Assembly: GCA_002803225.1 (NCBI GenBank)
Contig: NXFV01001583.1
Coordinates: forward strand, 1 to 64,000
DNA: 64,000 nt
Reading direction: 5' to 3'
DNA from: Gamarada debralockiae
Lineage: Eukaryota > Ascomycota > Leotiomycetes > Helotiales > Hyphodiscaceae
This document shows positions 34,519 through 48,400 of the stretch, piece after piece. The first letter of the stretch is position 1; the number at the start of each line of letters is the position of its first letter. The notes beneath the pieces are model-generated. The model was given only the letters and a program-made list of their open reading frames with translations, did no database searches and had not been told where the DNA came from. Position numbers and translations under genes: made by a program.

Positions 34519-34975
34519 TCAATTACCAAGTTTCGGCCTTGTATCGGCTGCCAAATTTTCCAAATCCGGCGTACACAGGGTTGCCGTATCTCTCTGATTT
34601 TCTTTTCTCTTGAAAAACCGCAATAGCAAGCGCGACCTGGTGGTCGCATCACGTGTAGTCTTGGTCCGAGTGGTCCCTACCACATGTTTGCTTCCAGTAT
34701 GGGCGTTCATATGCAGGGAACTGGTGAAGGAGCTACTACTAGCTGATCCGTCTTCATCTATCTTCTCCACCTGAGTTTCGCTGCTTTGAGAAGACTTTGT
34801 GGTCTTCATCGAAGCTTGCTGTTGTGCTGATGTTGCCGTTGATCCCTTCATCTTCCTGGTGTTCCGTAATCGAAACTGACTCAGAGCATCGGCATTGATG
34901 GCCAGAACGTAAATTAGAATGGAAATGAAGGCCGAGACACCAACTGCATGGCAGGCATTTATCAGGCTTCCCTAT
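34519..34975 (-). pseudogene. C-terminal fragment of a membrane protein (doubtful)
   Basis: On the minus strand a frame reads through one hydrophobic span (VGVSAFISILIYVLAINADA), then a basic, serine-rich cytosolic tail (RLRNTRKMKGSTATSAQQQ onward) to a stop at 34519-34521. Upstream, the frame is closed by a TAG that could be the end of an intron (TGATAG), but I found no convincing 5' exon between 35000 and 35250. It may be a truncated multi-span protein, or a small real gene whose first exon I missed. It is convergent with the alpha-galactosidase, 76 bp away. Confidence 0.3.
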
Positions 34976-37900
34976 CATTCACGAATTCTGAGCTTTATTC
35001 TTTTCGCAAGCCAGGATCTTCGGAGATATAAGTCGAGTTAGGCGCATAGTGAGATTTCGGGATTCTCCATTAGTTGGTTTTAAGGGGATGCTTAGTTATT
35101 AAATAGGTGTTAGAAATTAGATTGGAAACTAACCTTCTCTCCTAGTTCTTCTAGTATTCGATTATCGACTGTTGTGCTGACTTGATTCCATTATATATTT
35201 GTATTTGCAGGAAACCTTTATAAATAGCGGCGGTCAAGCAAGAAGAATTAGTCTTAATAGACTCAATTAATCATATATCTTTCTCCCTTTGGTAATGTCC
35301 TTTGCCTAAAAGGTGATTTGCAAATAGTAGTATCCTGTGACAATTCTGGCGACTTGTCACATCTACTTAGCCATAATGCAAGTATGTCGAATTAGATGTT
35401 TCCTTCTCAAGTACGCAATTCCGCACTCCCATTTTCACTGGACCCTAGCAATCTAAGGGTAATAGTACAGAGAATAAGAATGAATTGGAAGGAAGAGGTA
35501 ATTTGGAGATTATGTCTGTGGAATTATCCGGGTAAGGATATTGACGGGGTCATCACTGCTTACAAGAAAAACGTCCAACTTCTTTTTTTTTCTTAGGGAT
35601 GGCAGAACTTTGGAGACAGCACTATGCTTTGTCATCGAACAGTTATCTCATCCTGAGGCTTACTCGTATGGGTAGGTTATGCGCCCTTGGTCTGCACTCT
35701 TCTTGTACAACCACACTCTTCCTCTCCTCTTCCAAAGAAGCTTACCAACCACCTTCTCCTTCGAACGAACCCAGGCATCAGACAGCATGTTATCTATCAC
35801 GCCGGTCTCCTGAGCAGCAGGCTCACCTGTGAAATCCCGACGGGAACCCACATCTCGGATCTAGTGACTTTTAGATCCATCCGTGATCTGTATCACCGTT
35901 ACCTCGCGCACAGACGGATTGCACATACGCAGCAAGATAAGCATCTTCCGATGCTGCATCATGCTGTGAGATGCGGTACAAGGAGTTCGTGTGTGTGAGA
36001 CGGATGTGGATGTATGTGGTCATTTGCACAGGAAGGACCCTTGCGTGTAGCAGTTGTTGTACCTTATGCATGTGGATGCTTTGGGAGTGAATCGTGTTGG
36101 AGGCGCCGCCGAGAAGGTGTGTTGTTTCATGTGAGATCAAGTCAGTGGAGAGGAATGCTCTTCAATCATTGCTATCCGCTTCTACCAGGCTGTGAGTTTA
36201 ATTTACTTTTCTACAGTACGCCAACGAAGTAAATTTTCTTCGACTATCAAATCTTTAAGCCTCGGCATGGCTGCATATCGATCTCATCGTCCACCGATCC
36301 ACAACGCCTTCCTTTCCTTTTCGGCGATTCAAGCCTCACCCCAGAAACAAAGAAATTATCCTCAGGGTACTAAGCCCCAAAAGCAGTAGTCTCATCTTCA
36401 TCCATCATGAATATCAATCAATAAGCCTTAACTTTAAACCAAACAATTTTCAAACACCCTTCCACAGCTGTGGCGATCAAGTCACACTTTAGCCCCTCTT
36501 CAGGAAACTTCCTTCGTGCCCCTCTTCATTGTACACACTCCACCAACCATTCAAACATTTTGGTTCGTAAGACTCTCGCTCCGGAGCCACACAGGGCCCG
36601 GTTCCTGCCCAAATCGGCCACTTGCATCTAGGAGGGCAAGTCGGTGCAGACACGGGTAGATGCTTCGGGCCGCGTAGAACCCGTGGTCCTGGAAATTTTC
36701 TCTCTTGCGCAATCTACTACCTATTCGTCCAATTAAATCGCTGCGCGCTTGAAAGTCAGATCTAGGGTTGTACAAGATGCAGGATGGTGTCGTCAGGCGA
36801 GCGAGCCATATCCGTCTCCAAAGTTCCAAACTCTTTCCTCTCTCTTCCCCTTTGAGCTCTCTGCAGCCAGCAGATGATCTGTTTCAGTTCACGAGTGAGT
36901 TGCAGAGTTGTGGGATTTTGGGAAAGGGAGGCGAGGCGACGTATCACAAGCTCGGAATTCACCACGGAGACATCTTCTTTCCTTCTTCATCAACGCATAC
37001 AGAGCAACGACACATCAAGAACGACAAATCCTCGACACGTGCACCATGTGTAACCACGCCTTTGGGAATGTGATTAAGACATTGATCCATCGCCTCTTAA
37101 TCCGACCTCTCATTTCCAGTCCTCATGTTCTCAACCCGATGATACCCAATGGCAATTCTCGGGATATGAAGACGTCAACATTAGCTCTCTTATTTTCCAC
37201 CTTTGAGTCATGGATATGTATGTTTCGGGTCCTTCCTTCCCAGCAGAGACACGCATCCTGAGTCGTCTCCAAAGCGCAGAATAAATTGTTCAGGAAGGTA
37301 AAAAAAAAAGCCTACCTGCATGTCCAGCTTCTTGACTTTCAGCAGAGGAATGTGATCATCAAGCTGTCGGTACTAAGAAGCCACAGCAGTTTTTGATCAT
37401 TGAGGGGCAAGCCCACGAGGCCTAAAATCCCTTCCCTTCAAATCCAAAACGCAAAAAACATTTTTTTCAAGTCATGCTGAAGTGTGCGTGAAACACAACG
37501 CTATACCCTAGACGTCGTGCATCGTCAGTATCGATCTCAACCGTTTTCCTACAACTGTTGTGAATCGAGGATACGAAACCCATGTTTGTACATAAGGCAA
37601 CGAAAAGACTAGAAAGGGAAAGCAAGGAAAACTTTTGCATCCGAAGTCTCCATCTGCTCTGCCTGACTTGAAAATTTCGTTTGCTGCTTGGGCCGGAACT
37701 GCTTGAGAGCGAGGTGAGCTGGATGCAGATACCAGCCTCACCTGCATCTGGGCCCTTCAGGAAGATGAGAGAGTTGGGGGATGCTCTTGTGCAAGGTTCA
37801 GATTTTTTTGGATTGTGTCTTGTATGGCTCCTGAAGGAGCAAGACAGACCTATGTCAGCCATGCCATATCTTCATCATCTGTACGTTGTCATCTCATCTC

Positions 37901-38520
37901 TCGTAGAAACTCCGTGCCTGCCATCCTGCTAGCCAGCTTGCCCATACAGCAAAGCAAATGCAAAGGCCCCGCGTCCATCATGAAAGCAATGACTACTCCT
38001 CCGCCCTCTTCCAGTCTCCCTCGTTGCTTTGTTGGAATCTTCTTTCACTCCGTCGTCAAAACCCCTTTGTCAATCATGAAAGTATAAAGAAAAAGACGGC
38101 CAAGCCTGGCAGTGTAGCCGGGCAAAAACTCCACCCATGCAGAAATCAGAGACCACCTCCTTGATCTCATGAATGAACCCAAATAGCCAGCCTTAGCCAG
38201 CCTTAGCCAGCCCTCTCATAAAACGCCTAAAGCGAGCCTATGAAACCCAATGCTCTCTTGCCTCATGTAGTTGAACAAGAAAATGCCGCTCATCGTATGC
38301 TTCGCCCAAATTATCCCCTAGAAGAGATCTACGTCTTAAAAGACGGGTATGTTCATGTATGCCATTTTTCATTTCCCATTCCCATGACCACTTAATCCTG
38401 AGGTCTTATAACTCCTTCAAAACAAATTAGAGCTGGCTGGTGGTATCGTATCGTCTTGTAAGAGTGTATTATGGTATACATGTAATAATGTGATTCCTAA
38501 TGGCGTTCCTGTATGTGTGA
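34976..38520. other. Gene-poor stretch
   Basis: No protein family is recognised in about 3.5 kb. Open frames of 60-130 codons exist on both strands (for example 35599-35832 plus, 37467-37862 minus and 37815-38087 plus) but overlap each other and carry no motifs or matching splice sites. A short decamer repeat lies at 38184-38213. The right end should include the 3' untranslated region of the GATA factor gene. Confidence 0.45.
38184..38213. repeat. Decamer tandem repeat, three copies
   Basis: AGCCAGCCTT is repeated at 38184-38193 and 38194-38203, with a third copy AGCCAGCCCT at 38204-38213. It lies about 300 bp beyond the stop codon of the GATA factor gene, possibly in its 3' untranslated region. 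Confidence 0.8.
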
Positions 38521-39999
38521 TTATATCGGCCTCGGCGAGGGGTCGTCCATCGATTTCGGTCTCAGTGATGACCCGCTCGATCCTTGCGATTGCTTCATCG
38601 TTTGTTTGCGAGTCAGTTTTGCGTAATGCAGCCCACAGGCATTGCAAAGCGTTCGCGCTCCATCTGGACCCCGCCTCCATTCAGGGGTCTCGGCTCTATT
38701 GCAGCTGTGGCATCGTCCAGGTGGTGCTGCTCGCTATTTCATGTCAGAAGCCTAGATGGTGTGGGGGAAATAGTGTTGACGTACCCCTCGGCGTTGTTTT
38801 TTACCTTCCGAGTTTCCAAAACTATGCTTGTTCATGTCATCCCCGTACATGGTCATATCTTCATCATATTCCCCTCCTTTGCCTCCTTGCTCTCGCATGC
38901 GTTGATCCATCATGTGTATTTCCTGCTGCGTAATCATGTCCTTCATCCGTGCCAGGGAGACCATGATCGCTTCCCCGTGCTCTATCATCTCCTTGCAATT
39001 GTCCAACGTTGGCATCCTGTCTGGAATCATGTTCAAACCTCGTTGTTGCTCTTGGGCGATAGCATTGTAGTGATGAGACCAATCCATGAGGACTCTGCTG
39101 GATGTGTTGATCTGTTCCCACGGTTAAATTTGATCGTAAGCACACACCTGGCAACTTACCTGAGCAAGGTTGTTCTCGAAATCCCAAACGTCCAAATGCC
39201 TTTTCAAGCCATGGCTGAACTCTGGCTCGGTTTTGTACCCTTCCCTCAATTTCCAATTATCAACTGGTTCCCTCCCATCTCGCTGTTGATATCGGGGTTG
39301 GTTGTATGAAGGTCCAGGAGGTCCAGTTGGAGGCATATGACTTGGCGGGGGTCCATATTGATAGGAAGGCTGTTGCGTTGGTGGGGGATGATGTGTATAC
39401 CCATTTATACGCTCTGGGGCTCGAGATTCTTGTTCATATCTCGAAGGTTCGTACCTTGGGCCAGCGTAGGGGTTAGGAGGTGGGCCTGGTGCGGATTGTA
39501 AAGACGTCGTCATTGAACCATGCCTGCTTTCTGGGAAAGTGGTGGGTATTGAGTCGGTACGTGCGAATGGATGTGGGTGGGGTTGGACTGGCTGTGGTGG
39601 GGACGGCCGTCTTGCTTGTGATGGCGCGAGTTGTGGTTGGTATGAGTTGTGGTCGGTCGAGTATGTTCGAGGGATCGAAGGTGCTTGTGATTGCGAATAC
39701 GGCAATTGATGGTGCGACGGCGGTAAGGAAGCGGAGACTGGTGAAGCGTAAGGATTTGGCTTTGGTCCACCGCTGCTGAGTGCTTCGTGTATTGAAGGGA
39801 GTGACTGTCGATGTGGAGGGGCAGTTTGAATTGGAGGTGGAGGTTCGGTCTTGTTATCTGAGGTCCGCCGCGATTCTGGAGGAGATATAAGACCGGATGA
39901 CGGATGCGCGGGGGGTCCTGACCAACCTGAGTATGGTGGTGGAGGTCCGCTTTGGAATATAGGCATAGAAGTCGGGCTGACAAGAGATGTAGCAGCCAT
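38521..39999 (-). CDS. nsdD: NsdD/LTF1-type GATA zinc-finger transcription factor
   Basis: Exons (minus strand): 39999-39160, 39111-38785, 38733-38521; 459 residues from this start. Both introns (48 and 51 nt) join in phase 0. The N-terminal two thirds are proline/serine/glutamine-rich and disordered, after MAATSLVSPTSMPIFQSGPP. A helical region follows (LDNCKEMIEHGEAIM, QQEIHMMDQRMREQG), then KKQRRGRAAPPGRCHSCNRA and the GATA finger C-x2-C-x18-C-x2-C (CHSC to CNAC, with TPEWRRGPDGARTLCNACG). The C-terminal finger and the RAAPPGRCHSCNRAETPEW block identify the NsdD subgroup: NsdD in Aspergillus, SUB-1 in Neurospora, LTF1 in Botrytis, regulators of sexual development, conidiation and light response. 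The frame is open for 27 more codons, to an ATG at 40078-40080 (MCLSGLLSLINREEVDR), so a longer N-terminus, perhaps with another exon, is possible. Confidence 0.92.
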
Positions 40000-42900
40000 T
40001 GTAGAAGTGTATGGTCGGGTCGTAGTGATGCGGTCTACTTCTTCACGATTGATTAAGGATAATAGCCCACTAAGACACATTGTAAGCTTCTAACGTGACA
40101 GAATAAGGACTTAGCCCAGGTTTAGAACAGACCTTTGCCCTCTAGTACCATCCAGCGCTTCCATAGCAAGGTCTGAAGTGGTCTTCCCTCAGATTAGATG
40201 TTCGGGAAGCATGCGTGGGCGGCAGACAATATCGTGCTGTTCCCGTTCCCGATGTGTGTACCCGTTACACCTATTCACCCAAGCATCTGCAACTTCCCTT
40301 CAGCTCGAGTATTGCTTGTACGAGTGGGGATTCGAACTCTGGAATGCCAATTGTTATGAGGCCGTCGACGGGGTGCACGCGACAATGGCAGTGAAGGATT
40401 GTTGAGGTCGGACTGTCGAGTCAACGAGGGGATGAAAAACAATCTTTCAATGTCAGAATCAGTGGCGTTGAAGAGGCCCGCGTCTTTTTGCGGTGAAGAT
40501 GCAATGCGGACTGAGATTCTGGCGATAGATTTCGCTAAGGAACTTCCTGCAAAACCAATTGTTGATTCTTAATTCCTCGCTGGACAATTCCTTCTTCCTT
40601 TGGCCGATTCCTTCGCCGAGCAGAAGAAGAAACCTGCGTCGTCCTCGGTTGAGTGGCTGCTTAATGACCAATGCCCCTTTGTGGTTTTCCTGCAGGTAGG
40701 TTCCTGAACGAAACAACTCCTCTTCGTAGTTTTGTACTCTCCACTGGCGAAATTGGAGGGGGAGTGGGTGGTTGTCGAAATATGAAGAGTGAGAGACTCG
40801 GGAAAGCTGGTAGACGCCACTCGTGGACGTACGGGCACAGAAAACAAGGGCAATGTCTCTTAGTAAAAGTGAAGCGTGACGATAATGAAGCCAGAATGTC
40901 TGGAGTTGAAGATCGAACAACGGGAAGTTGTTTGAGATGGAAGGCAGTAAGGTTTGAGTAGGACAGGTTACGTCAATGTGTATACCTCTGTACAGAAGTA
41001 AAGAAGTATATGAGGATTTGATGGAAGCGCAAGCGGGAGGAGAAGCGGTCGAAGGTCAAGAGTAAGGTAGTTTAGAGTTTTGGCGTGTTGTCTGGTAAAG
41101 CAAGCAAGCGGTGGAAGTGTTTTAGTGTATGTTAGATCAAAATCTACGATGGATTGGATGGGGATGTGATGTTTGGAGGGAGATGGTTCGACGGGGGCAC
41201 ACATGGCAAACGTAGCCCGCGAACCTTAGATTCAATCTAAGCCATCTCTGGGAAGATTCAACTTGACTAGGAGCCCATGGTACGGTTGTGGTAGGTTGAG
41301 CGAGGAACTGATCTTTGTCGATTCACCGGGGAGATCGAGAAAGCCAAAGGCAAGCCTTCTTCCCAGGATGCACCGTATCGAGCAGGGGCCATCGAAAGTA
41401 GTGCATCCAGGGAGCCTGGTCTGCCCAGAATGGGCCACGATAATTCGCTGCAGGGTTGGTGGATGGCGTGTGGATTGGGGCTTCCATGGTCCGGCATCGA
41501 CCTGCAATCGAGATTTGGCCCGCTGTCTAAATAGGAAATGGAAAGCGGCATCCCTGCAATTTTGATGCCCACACTTTTCGAGATTTCCATGGAACCAGGG
41601 GGCATGGACCACCAGCACATGGGTTCGCAAGGGTCCGTCCAGGATGATAGATGCGGGTATGGAGCTGCTCCGCGATGGCTGGCCCGCTGCTGGGTGGCTC
41701 CTTGGACAGATGGACCCTCGAGACCTCTTTTTATAGGTGTGGATGTTCGATGACATTTCGCCTTTGTTTGATCGTCTGTGATGTGTTATGGAGGTGTCAA
41801 AAGAAGACCAAAGGTGGTGAAAGCGTGGGTGAGAAACAAAATAATAAGGTGTGGGTGGTGTTGTGCTGAAGTGTCCAGGATGGGTGAGTGGAACGATAAT
41901 AAAAGAATAATTGCAGTTCTAACGGAGATGGAGGCGACAGAAAGTGTTTTTGCTTTGTTTGACCAGGAGGTTTACGAGTAATAAAGATACAGGTCCCTTT
42001 CCTGCGCATCGGCAGGCTCGAAAAGGCTTCCAACTCAAAACTCGAATGATCCTCAACTTTCAGTAGTGAAAGTTTAAGACCTTGGATCATCGAGATGCCC
42101 TTGTACTAAAACAATCAATCTGCACTGCACAGTCCAATTTTATGTCACGGCGATCACTATCGATTAGGTGCCCTTTTGAGACTTCAGGGTTCTGACTATA
42201 CTACAAGAGGCCTGGGACGTTTCTTGGGGCCTATCGATGAAGGGGGGCCACACCTCACTTCACCCCTGGGACCTTTCTTCCACACAGATGACTCTCTCTG
42301 CAATTGCAAGGAATCTACTCCCTCTGCAAAGATACACATACGGGTCAGCTTATGGAGAACATGTCATTAATCCTCAAAATTCAACGCCGTACCAGTGTCT
42401 CGAGGAGGATTCAGTTATTATTAAAGAAATGTACCTTTTGTAACACAGCATGATGCGAACACTTCTGTGGAGGACACCTTGACCAGGCTCAAGGCGCATC
42501 GCCATCCAGGTTTCTTGTACAATGCCTGTCAGATCATTTTTCCCTCTGCATCTTTGGGATTTTCTAGTCCTGGAACAGCAACATCTCCTGCACCATACAT
42601 ATTGTTACATGGAGGCCACAGATCTGAAAAGTCGCCATATCTTTCCACTCAAGCATGCTCCTATCCGATTCCACCATCACACAACGCCACGCGTATCAAA
42701 ACTCGTTGGATCCTGCCCCTAATTCTTAGTCGACTTGTTTCTGCCCACAAAAAGCAGCGACGTTCTCTTAAATGTGCCAAAATATTCTGCATTCGGTTAG
42801 AAAGGAGTTTGCAAAAGTCAAATAGAGAGTATTCCCGTTACTTTGCCTCGTGGCTTCCTCCTGGGATATGGACCGCAGTGCGGCCAAAACAGAAGGATTC

Positions 42901-45314
42901 GCAAACCAGGGGTCCCCTCCACCAAAACGACACCACCAAGAGCAATCTCTACAGGGCTGCACGGCAGATCTCATCTTCTGACAACCTCAAGCTCACTTTG
43001 GCAAAAAGTGTGATCGAGGGGCATTCGTAATCGCTGACGGGGTCAGGATCTGTGTCACACGAACGTTATGTCTCGATCGAAACAGATGGAATGTATGAGC
43101 CGGATGCCCGGGTTTGGGGCAAACAACGTTTGTATCAACGCCCAACGGCGTTGAAACTTTTTCGGCAGTCAGAAGTCCAGGGCTTCAGGGGCTACGATAC
43201 TGTCACCCATCATGACGAGGTGGAGCTGTGTTTAATGGACGAATGAGCCTCGGTCAAGGAGAGGGATTTTTAGAATCAGCCGCGGGTATCTAGATCTTCT
43301 AATCTCCATTGATCACCCCTCTCACGTCCCAGAAAGAAGGATTCTCCTGGGTTGGATGCAGCCCTCATCCAGGGTCTGCAGGCAAAAAGGACAAAATTGG
43401 AATATCACGGGCAAGAAGCATCACCTTTAACCGTCAGCCGACCGATCCAATGAACTTGCTCACCAACACAGACATCCCAGATGAACAGATGAACACCCAC
43501 TCTATCAATCCTCCGATTCCCAACCGCCCCCTGTCTGCATCACGGTCCGCAGGAAGAGATCTGCTCTAAATGTAAACGTGCATGGAGCTCTATACGACCA
43601 GGGTATGTCCAAATGCAGATATCCACGATCAAATTCGACACGATTTGCAGCAACCCCACCGAGACCACCAATAACAATGACTAGTTTTACTTGCCATGCA
43701 AGAAGCCATAATCGTCGCCTCCAAACTTTGAAGGAAACGGGTGCTGCCATCTCTGCCTCTGGATCTCCACTTCTTCCCACACGTCAAATTACAAGTAGCC
43801 TCACAACGATACGCCGAGCTTACCCACAGTGTAGCATCCAGGAGCTCACAGGTGCTTCCATCACAGCCCAGCGTAGACTTGCCTCGCGCATGCAGGACCT
43901 CTCCCAGGCGCGTAGGCAATACTCGTACGGCATGGTTGAATCCCAATATCTGCACCCTCACTCTGACAGCGGCATGTCTCGGGAGAGCACTCCCAAGCGA
44001 TGCGGCCCCGTATCGACTCCACCCATCAGCGGCAGCTTGTAGCGTATTGTACAGTAGTACTCGGTGGCTAGGCAGATGCATTTCTTTCACAGATAAAAAT
44101 GGATTGGGGAAAGCCTCACCAGATCCACGTGCAGGTTGGGAAACAATAGACTGCTTTTCCGCCGAATCTGAGTCCGACTCTCGTGTGTCACGACAGAACC
44201 ACGTCGATTCGCACGCGATCTCTGTCCAACCTCAGATCACCCGCTCAGAAAGTCTTGCCGGGCTGAGAATGAAATCAATGTGATCAAGTGGAAATTCTTC
44301 AGCTCTGAAGCTCAAGTCTGGACTGTCGAGATCTGAAGACACAGATTGATAGCTTCGACCATCTGACGATTCTGTAAGTACCCGGTTCCATAGATTTGCT
44401 TTGCCTGTCAGAGATCGCCCATACATGACAGGCCTCGAACTCAAAAAGCCGATCTTCTTCCAAGTATGCGTGATGGGCCACTCAGGGGGAAGATGATCTG
44501 TGACCGGCTGAAGGCCCCGTCTCCCGAATCTAGCGAATAAGCACGTCGAACTGAGTCTGCCCAAATAGGTTACGAGCTACCCAATCAGACGTCACTGCCG
44601 CCTCGGAAATGTTCCCAAAGGCAAAGTTGACAACTTCAGCCCAGATCTGACTTCTGACGTTTGATTTTCACAATATGACATAGGTAGGCTTAACATTAGA
44701 CTTAGCAGTTGAGTACGAGTCTAGCTATTAGCTAATGAACTAGGAATATACCGAAGCAAAGTCATTTTTTTGTGAGGGATCAGCAATGGAGAAAACTCCA
44801 CAACCAACGCACCCCGTCCCTGCCACGCGAGAACCATGGATTTACCTTGTAACCCCAAAAACGGCTTTTAACGACATCATACAGGGCCAACAAGAACAAG
44901 CATACCTTTCTCCTATCTCAGGCTCCAGCGAACAGCCCATAACTTCAAAAGCCAATTACAATTAATCACATCTCGCATCCCGATCAAAGCCCACCTCATC
45001 TAACGATTCTCATCTAATCTAGTTACTTCGGGATGTGGGCACAGCCGGCATCCTTCCCAATTCAGCTCCTTTTAATCGCCGGAAGTTTCAATCCTTGCGA
45101 CAGCACACCTACAGTATTTTTGAGTAAGATATGGGTGACACAAGCATGAGATCGCCGATCGATACCCTCTCAGATCTCTAAATTTGGCTAATGATTCCCG
45201 GTCCCCCTACACCCAAATTTTGACGGAATGCCTTAACATTCATTTTTCAGGCATCAACTTGCCATCAATTCCTACTTCTACTATAGAAAAGACCGCCCTT
45301 AAGCCCGACGAAAA

Positions 45315-45461
45315 AGGGGGGGTAAGGGGCTCCCCCGACCTGAAGGGGCTCGTGGGGATTACCCACTTGAGGAGATAGGTATCGGGCACGATAACTTCGT
45401 ACTGTAGTTTGGTTGAGATATAAAGTCATGAAGTTTGGTGGTTTAGTTTTGGGGGTGGGGG
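45315..45461 (+). other. G-rich tracts (possible quadruplex sites)
   Basis: Two clusters of G runs occur on the plus strand. From 45315 to about 45358 there is a run of seven Gs, then GGGG runs separated by 3 to about 15 bases. Near 45448-45467 there is GGGGGTGGGGGGGTTGG. The spacing in the second cluster fits a four-tract quadruplex only if short tracts are allowed. This is a descriptive call. Confidence 0.4.
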
Positions 45462-48400
45462 GGTTGGCCCGGATATCATTAGCCCTAAATTTACAGAAAC
45501 CGAGGGACCGCCCCTGACCCCCTATCTTGCTAGCTACAGGATCCGGGACAATACTCGTTAATAGTTCGAGTATCGACGACCCAAGTACTATTTGCAACGT
45601 CGTCTCAACTACTTTCTACATTTTAGAAGAGCCTCATATGGATCTTCCTCTCTACTGCAAGCAATACAATTCACCAACATATACGCGAGAAGATCTCCTC
45701 TCCAGCAAAAGTCATGATCACAAGGCATTAGCTCTCCCGCGGCTTCAACAACAGCGATTAGACTGTTTCCCCTCTGTCTCCGCGATTCAACACCGCGCAA
45801 AAACTAGCTTCATGCTACGGCTTCCACAAGGCTGTAACGGGCAAAACGGGACGCGGCGGGATCTGCCCCTTTATTTAAAGAAACCAGATGACTAGAAATT
45901 ACCATTTCGAATCATCTGATATGGTAAACTTTCGTCGATTGATCATCAGAATTGGGGTCTTCTCCCTAACGGGCATGAGGTAGAAATTAGGGACAGCTTC
46001 TTTACTTTGCTGGGATGGAGGCCTTGAGGTCGTTCTGAGCCGCTGGGGAGCAGGACAACTGCCGGTAACGAAGATCTCCAGGTTCGAGACTCCTTCTGAG
46101 AGATGGGTGAAACCTTAGGTAAGACGTGAATTTCGGAAGTACCTACCCCAGGTAATTTGAAGTTCGATATCGATGTGACGCCGCCGTCGAACTCGCCGTT
46201 GACGGCAAGTGTTTTTCTGACAAAGGCGGATATAGGCGAAAGGCCGCAAGCCACATCGTATGATCTCTGAGTTCTTTCTCTTTTTGTAGCTATTCGGGGG
46301 CTCGGGGAGGTCTGTGATCCGGAAACTTGCCTTTGGAGAATGGCCGTAAATTTGCTCTCTTTTGAACGATCTTCAGATGATCTGGAGGGATTATCTTAAC
46401 CTTCTTTTCGCTAGTTTCTTTGAACCAAGTTTTTAGTTTTTCTTTCAACTGCATCAAAGTCAACGACATCCAAAACTCTTCTTCCCAAAACAACCTAATT
46501 TGATTAAATCAAACCTTGAACCCCTACCCACTTCAGCGGAAACACCATTCTCATTGGCCGATCGAGCGTACATTACAACCCTGTTCCTTGGCACTCTCAG
46601 ACGGGGCTTACACCGAGACACTGGCTCAGATTGCGACCATATCGATCCCCTTGAGCGCGGCGAGATTTCCGACAGAGAACCTTCCCGTCGGTACAACTTC
46701 TTACTTGCTGTCCTGGCGAGCGAATCTTCCTTCCGCTGCCGTCCGCTGCAATCACCATGCACTGTAGAAACAGTGCAGATGGCTGTTTGTGATGGCACCT
46801 AACGTCCATATATTCTCAAGAGCCAACAGGTGACAGTTCTATCAGATCACTTACAGTAGTAGGAGACTAGCACGACACGCTGCTCCTCCAGTCTCTGTGG
46901 AGCGTGAAGTCATTTCGGATTACAGCTGCAATTTGAGTGTTGATCATCAAGAATGTCATGAAGATGTGCGCATCCATGGATCAGAGCTTCGCTCGAGTCA
47001 GTCCTCAGAGTCCTGTCATTCATAATTCCGCACAGCGGCTGTCATTTTCTTCCACGGTCACCCAACTGCTGTGCCGGACAACAGCATGGGACACCCTGCA
47101 GCAACATTTTCATTGCAACCCTACCACGCCTAGGATTGCCTTCCTTACCTCTTCATACCGGTACCACATACTTTAACGAGCCACGAATGCTGGTTCGATA
47201 GCCATAAGTAGGTATGATTAAAGTAAAATTATTTTTGTCAAGAGCATGCACGAACGTTTTCTGTCAAGCCAAAGGGCAACAACCAAAATCACAGCCTTAG
47301 TAGATCGTTAACGTTGCATTATCATTTATGCTCTTCGTATTGGCCCATCCAGGAGCTGCCTGTTAACCAAAAAGGGGGCTTGCGTCTGTGCTGTGCCGTC
47401 CTTGAGGGGCGGATTTCAGGGATACAGGAAATTTACAGGGCATGTTTACAGGGCTTAAGGAAAACACCAACGCCGGGCTTTCCTCGCACTGGTTCATGGC
47501 AGGGCCAAGATGGAGATGATTGTTTGATGTACAGTTTTAACCGCGAACCCTCGTCGGGTTGCATCGAACCCTCATCTCAGATCGCATGGCCTATTGCGGT
47601 TTTACCCGCATACCTTGTCATCTGTCACCATACTCTCCAACAACGGTAAGGTATGTGCGCCGCAAATCTGCAGAATTGTACGATCCAGGAGTGGTAGAGT
47701 GTGTCGTGACCTTGAAGTTGGAGCTGACCACTCAGCTGCAACCTCGTACGTTGACCAATGTCCACACCAAGCGATTTCCTCCACCATCAGCCCCAGGCCA
47801 ACAGCAACTCCCAACTCTCAGGTTCACGACCCCACAGTACTCCACAGTCCAGCAACAGTACAGATCGTCTCACGATCATCGGCTTGTGCGGAACTTCCCT
47901 TAATTAATCGCGAAGATCTTGATCTCAGGCCCACTCCCAGGTAGATCTCTCACCGCATCTGCCCCGTTCGGGAGCGCAAGTCCGGTTTCGGGATATACTA
48001 GTAGAATTACATTTGGGAACATGGGGCATAGATTGAGTCAGATTATCCCGCGCTGATGCGTTAAGGTTACCACTATATCGACAGGGTACCTTCATGCATC
48101 TCGAGCATCGATATCCCAGCCTTGTATCGTTGTTTGGACAGGGAATGCACTTCCCCTTGTTGGATCGTGGAGTGAGGGGGACTGGCATTGCTCAGCATTT
48201 GAAATTGGATTCTCGATTCGAAATCCAACGTATCTTCAAATTGTGACAGACGTTATTCTACCGGTATCATCAAAGCCTTCATTTACGCCTCAACGCACCT
48301 CAAGTTAATTCCTTCCCGGCAAGCAAATTGCCTCAGATTGCTTTCGGTCCGACACTGCGTCGTGGAAAATGGGAAAAGGCGTTGAAACATTTCTACTTAA

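Noticed and set aside
38584..39309. 241-codon plus-strand frame
   Set aside because: Antisense to the GATA factor exons and introns; the minus strand encodes a recognisable GATA finger.
40320..40360. Possible tRNA T-loop (GTTCGAATCCC on the minus strand)
   Set aside because: Flanking bases do not pair into a T stem, and no acceptor stem or anticodon arm can be drawn.
41232..41756. 174-codon minus-strand frame upstream of the GATA gene
   Set aside because: Composition is as expected from C-rich DNA; no motif, no conserved start, competing frame on the other strand.
42467..43030. 187-codon plus-strand frame
   Set aside because: Serine/proline/histidine-rich, no domain, no intron, overlapping frames on both strands; likely chance.
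43578..44283. Two overlapping plus-strand frames of about 155 and 180 codons
   Set aside because: They use different frames of the same DNA and neither has recognisable features.
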